39,130 bases of DNA, from positions 1-39,130 of the IMG/VR virus record IMGVR_UViG_3300030333_008685, one strand, 5' to 3'. The notes under the pieces were generated by a model, which worked only from the letters and a program-made list of their open reading frames with translations, was not told where the DNA came from and searched no databases. This DNA comes from a virus. A program made the translations under genes and the position numbers. Position 1 is the stretch's first letter. Every line of letters begins with the position of its first letter. Positions 37,264 to 39,130 of this stretch are shown piece after piece.

Positions 37264-38352
37264 CTATTTACCGTACTTATAGGCGGATTTCAACTTTTTA
37301 TCTAGTTCGGGAATAATAAAGTCTTCCCACAACTCTATATCTTTCCGCCAATTTTTATAATAACCGATTTTATCACCAACTTTTCGTTTACCGTCTTCAC
37401 TTTCAATACCGATTTGAAATGTTGATCCAGTCTGGGTTAACACTTTATGGTTAACGGCCATGTCTTTAATACCACTATACTGATCTAAACCAGATTTATA
37501 GTTAAGATAAATTTCAGCTTGTAACAAAGGTGGTACAAAACGATTCTTAGTAGTTAAAAATCTAAGAGTTGTGCCAGAATAGTTACGAGCTTCTGGTAAA
37601 ATTTCATCTTCTTCATTACTAGCATCTTGTCGTTCATTCTTTTTAGCTAACTGACATAAAATTGAAGCCATATACTGTGGGCCACTACCACCAGCTGCTT
37701 GTTTAATCAAAGAAGGCATTAACGCAGAAGGGTCATCATATGTATGGTTACTAAACAATATAGTGCAACCAGCAGCACCCGCCTTATAGGTAAGAATACG
37801 CATCATTGATTTAAGTTGTTTAGCTCTTAACCCCATGTCCATAGCAGATTTGTCTTTTGCTGCATCATCTACTTCTTTTTGAGATGCTAAGTTACCTAAA
37901 GAGTCGATAGAAATAATAAACTTACCTTGTAACCCCTTTTCTTTAATAGAATCTAAAAGAGCAACTACCTGATTCCTACATTGCTCTACCGTATAAACCG
38001 GTACATATTTTGTACTAGCTGCATCTAAACCAACACCTTCAGTACTAGCTGTATCTACTGCAAACTCTGTATCAAAAATTACCGGTATTACACCACGTTT
38101 TTGAGCTTTACCTAAAATTTTATTAATAATGAAAGTTTTACCAGACTGTGATGGTCCAGAAAACCCAACTAGCCTACCTTTAGGTACACCACCTTCACGA
38201 CAACTACCTCCAAGAATAGCATTAAGAGCATAACAACCGGTATCGTACCAGGTGTCGACATTCGAAAGAGCATTGTCTTTAAGATAAGTAGCTTCTGGGT
38301 TAAGTTTATCTAAACTTGCAAATACATCACTTAATTCATCTTTTTTCGACAT
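37264..38352 (-). CDS. uvsX: Recombinase UvsX, RecA family
   Basis: The product is 362 aa (T4: 393) from the ATG at 38352. An in-frame ATG at 38376 lies in the promoter spacer and is rejected. The core shows Walker A G66-P-S-Q-S-G-K-T73, VIFDTEFAVD, and FIISIDSLGNLASQKE as Walker B, then TILFSNHTYDDP, and a loop region KQAAGGSGPQYMAS which binds DNA. It promotes strand exchange for recombination-dependent replication and repair. A terminator separates it from the gene upstream, and its own promoter follows at once. Confidence 0.93.
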   Translation of the reverse strand: MSKKDELSDVFASLDKLNPEATYLKDNALSNVDTWYDTGCYALNAILGGSCREGGVPKGRLVGFSGPSQSGKTFIINKILGKAQKRGVIPVIFDTEFAVDTASTEGVGLDAASTKYVPVYTVEQCRNQVVALLDSIKEKGLQGKFIISIDSLGNLASQKEVDDAAKDKSAMDMGLRAKQLKSMMRILTYKAGAAGCTILFSNHTYDDPSALMPSLIKQAAGGSGPQYMASILCQLAKKNERQDASNEEDEILPEARNYSGTTLRFLTTKNRFVPPLLQAEIYLNYKSGLDQYSGIKDMAVNHKVLTQTGSTFQIGIESEDGKRKVGDKIGYYKNWRKDIELWEDFIIPELDKKLKSAYKYGK

Positions 38353-38358
38353 ACAAGT

Positions 38359-38386
38359 ATAATAACATCGAACCAAAAAAAGTCAA
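38359..38386 (-). promoter_or_regulatory. Sigma70-type promoter for uvsX
   Basis: The minus strand reads TTGACT (38386-38381), 16 nt, TATTAT (38364-38359), 6 nt, ATG at 38352. It fixes the start codon. Confidence 0.8.
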
Positions 38387-38411
38387 TAAAAAACCCCCGG
38401 CGGACCGGGGG
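38386..38411 (-). terminator. Rho-independent terminator before uvsX
   Basis: On the minus strand CCCCCGG-TCCG-CCGGGGG forms a GC-only 7-bp stem followed by a T run. It ends the transcript of the gene at 38433-38807. Confidence 0.92.
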
Positions 38412-38432
38412 TAAAAAGAAAGAAAGGAAACA

Positions 38433-38807
38433 CTAATCATCAAAAAGTTTTACTACATCTTCTGTATTTTCTGGTGTCGCTTGAGGTTCATCTGGAGCTG
38501 TGATGTTTTCTTTAATCTTTTCATACTGAGTAATAAGTTTAGTATCAAGAATATCACCGGCATTTGTCTCGGTTACTTGACTCTTATTAAACCTATAATC
38601 AACACCCTGTTCTCTTCCATCCAAGGTCATAAACTCTTTAAAGAAAAGAGGAATTGTTTGAACCTGTAGTTGGCCTGCTTCATTAGGCTGCACGTAAATT
38701 GTTGCTGCGTTTTTTAACACAATTTGTGTCTCGGTGTCCTCTACATGTTCACCAATAATCGTGCGTCCCGTTCCATCGATAAGAATTTTAATATTAATGT
38801 CCGACAT
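38433..38807 (-). CDS. Hypothetical protein with small beta-barrel-like N-terminus
   Basis: The product is 124 aa, starting MSDINIKILIDGTGRTIIGE. The first 60 residues alternate in the manner of an Sm-like or SH3-like barrel (a G-x-x-I-x-G-x-V pattern, then TQIVLKNAATIYVQP and IPLFFKEFMTL), followed by an acidic disordered tail. Similar small proteins are common in marine T4-like phages, in my recollection, without known function. It ends at a strong terminator and has a promoter with AAGAAG before the ATG. Confidence 0.7.
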   Translation of the reverse strand: MSDINIKILIDGTGRTIIGEHVEDTETQIVLKNAATIYVQPNEAGQLQVQTIPLFFKEFMTLDGREQGVDYRFNKSQVTETNAGDILDTKLITQYEKIKENITAPDEPQATPENTEDVVKLFDD

Positions 38808-38813
38808 CTTCTT

Positions 38814-38842
38814 ATATTAGTTTATGTTCCCTACATTTCCAA
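38814..38842 (-). promoter_or_regulatory. Sigma70-type promoter for the 124-aa gene
   Basis: The minus strand reads TTGGAA (38842-38837), 17 nt, TAATAT (38819-38814), 6 nt, ATG at 38807. It overlaps the end of rmlA. Confidence 0.6.
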
Positions 38843-39130
38843 CCACTCTTCCAGTTCTATGTTGAATTGCTTGTACATAATTACCAGCTTCTAACAAATG
38901 ATCGAATGTACCACAATCAAACCAGACCATATCATTAGGTAATATATCAACTTTCATGCTATGACCAGATTTACCTAAAAAGTTTTCCTGTATATAGATG
39001 GTTATTAAATCGGTAATTTCAAGTTCACCTCTAGCTGATGGTTTTACTAATTTAGCAAATTCACAAACCCGATTATCAAAATGATATAACCCCGGTACAG
39101 CATACTTCGAAGGAGGTACGTCTGGCTTTT
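38817..39130 (-). CDS. rmlA: Glucose-1-phosphate thymidylyltransferase, C-terminal part (cut by window edge)
   Basis: An open frame enters from the right edge and stops at 38817-38819, giving 103 residues. The run KPDVPPSKYAVPGLYHFDN, PSARGELEITDLITIYI, MVWFDCGTFDHLLEAGNYVQAIQHRTG follows RmlA/RfbA closely (KPxxPxSxxAVxGLYFYD, PSxRGELEITDxNxxYL, WxDTGTxxSLxxAxxFVxxIxxRQG). The enzyme makes dTDP-glucose from dTTP and glucose-1-phosphate, the first step towards dTDP-rhamnose. The D-C-G-T in place of D-T-G-T is a mild change. The N-terminal catalytic half lies outside the window. With rmlB and the epimerase-reductase it completes a pathway. Confidence 0.92.
   Translation of the reverse strand, partial: KPDVPPSKYAVPGLYHFDNRVCEFAKLVKPSARGELEITDLITIYIQENFLGKSGHSMKVDILPNDMVWFDCGTFDHLLEAGNYVQAIQHRTGRVVGNVGNIN

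Noticed and set aside
37258-37275. Late promoter TAAATA before the carbamoyltransferase gene
   Set aside because: The motif is formed by the last codons of uvsX and spacing is 7 nt; chance cannot be excluded, so it is only mentioned.
38353-38376. Longer uvsX start (eight extra codons)
   Set aside because: The upstream ATG lies within the spacer of the promoter whose -10 box is 6 nt before the chosen ATG; the extra residues do not resemble RecA-family N-termini.
1-39130. CRISPR arrays, insertion sequences, integrase, tRNA genes
   Set aside because: No regularly spaced repeats, terminal inverted repeats with transposase, or cloverleaf sequences were found on either strand.

Overview
The window is about 39 kb of an AT-rich, tightly packed genome of a T4-like tailed phage (myovirus). 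It carries a T4-type large terminase, contractile tail sheath, tail-tube-fold proteins, a neck-protein-like gene, and the T4-type replication and recombination set: gp32-like SSB, gp45-like clamp, gp41-like helicase, primase with zinc finger and Toprim, RNase H/FEN, UvsX, and possibly gp59. The auxiliary genes (NrdA/NrdB, Hsp20, many nucleotide-sugar genes) resemble those of uncultured marine T4-like phages. The host cannot be read from the sequence. A phage-borne DUF1552 protein, a family typical of Planctomycetes, Verrucomicrobia and Myxobacteria, hints at gene exchange with such bacteria. No tRNA, CRISPR array or insertion sequence was seen, and no gap without a gene is longer than about 130 bp.

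Layout. 1-1.3 kb (minus): a heptose-kinase-like gene cut by the window edge, a candidate small RNA, and a GT31-like glycosyltransferase. 1.3-6.6 kb (minus): Hsp20, a GNAT acetyltransferase, class I ribonucleotide reductase (NrdB, a small ORF, NrdA) and a hypothetical gene. 6.6-14.5 kb (minus): baseplate- and tail-type proteins, sheath and terminase. 14.6-18.6 kb (plus): two acidic proteins sharing the N-terminus MNRKRDL, a nucleotidyltransferase-fold protein and a gp14-like neck protein. 18.6-21.7 kb (minus): small unknown genes, a membrane zinc-ribbon protein and the Tat-signal DUF1552 protein. 22-38.8 kb (minus, except one late plus gene): primase, FEN nuclease, RmlB, a bifunctional NRS/ER-like epimerase-reductase, clamp, SSB, DHH phosphoesterase, helicase, a GDP-mannose-3,5-epimerase-like enzyme, a class II glutamine amidotransferase, QueC, a carbamoyltransferase and UvsX. 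The right edge cuts RmlA.

Regulation is the most striking feature. Two promoter classes sit at nearly fixed distances from start codons. Genes for replication and metabolism carry a sigma70-like TTGNNN-N16-TATAAT ending 5-8 nt before the start codon in most cases. Virion-type genes carry a T4-late-like TAAATA ending mostly 5-6 nt before it. By the usual -10 to +1 spacing, both place +1 at or beside the A of ATG. Most first genes of transcripts are therefore predicted to be leaderless, while several operon-internal genes have Shine-Dalgarno sequences. The clear exception is gp32, with a leader of about 60 nt that holds a perfect hairpin followed by an A-rich stretch.

Two chemical themes stand out. 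(1) Glycans: RmlA + RmlB + an NRS/ER-like enzyme would be enough for dTDP-L-rhamnose without RmlC; a GME-like epimerase, a heptose-kinase-like gene, a glycosyltransferase and a carbamoyltransferase add to this. (2) 7-Deazaguanine: QueC next to a separate class II amidotransferase looks like a split version of the Gat-QueC fusion linked to deoxyarchaeosine-type DNA modification, although key residues in both proteins are altered.
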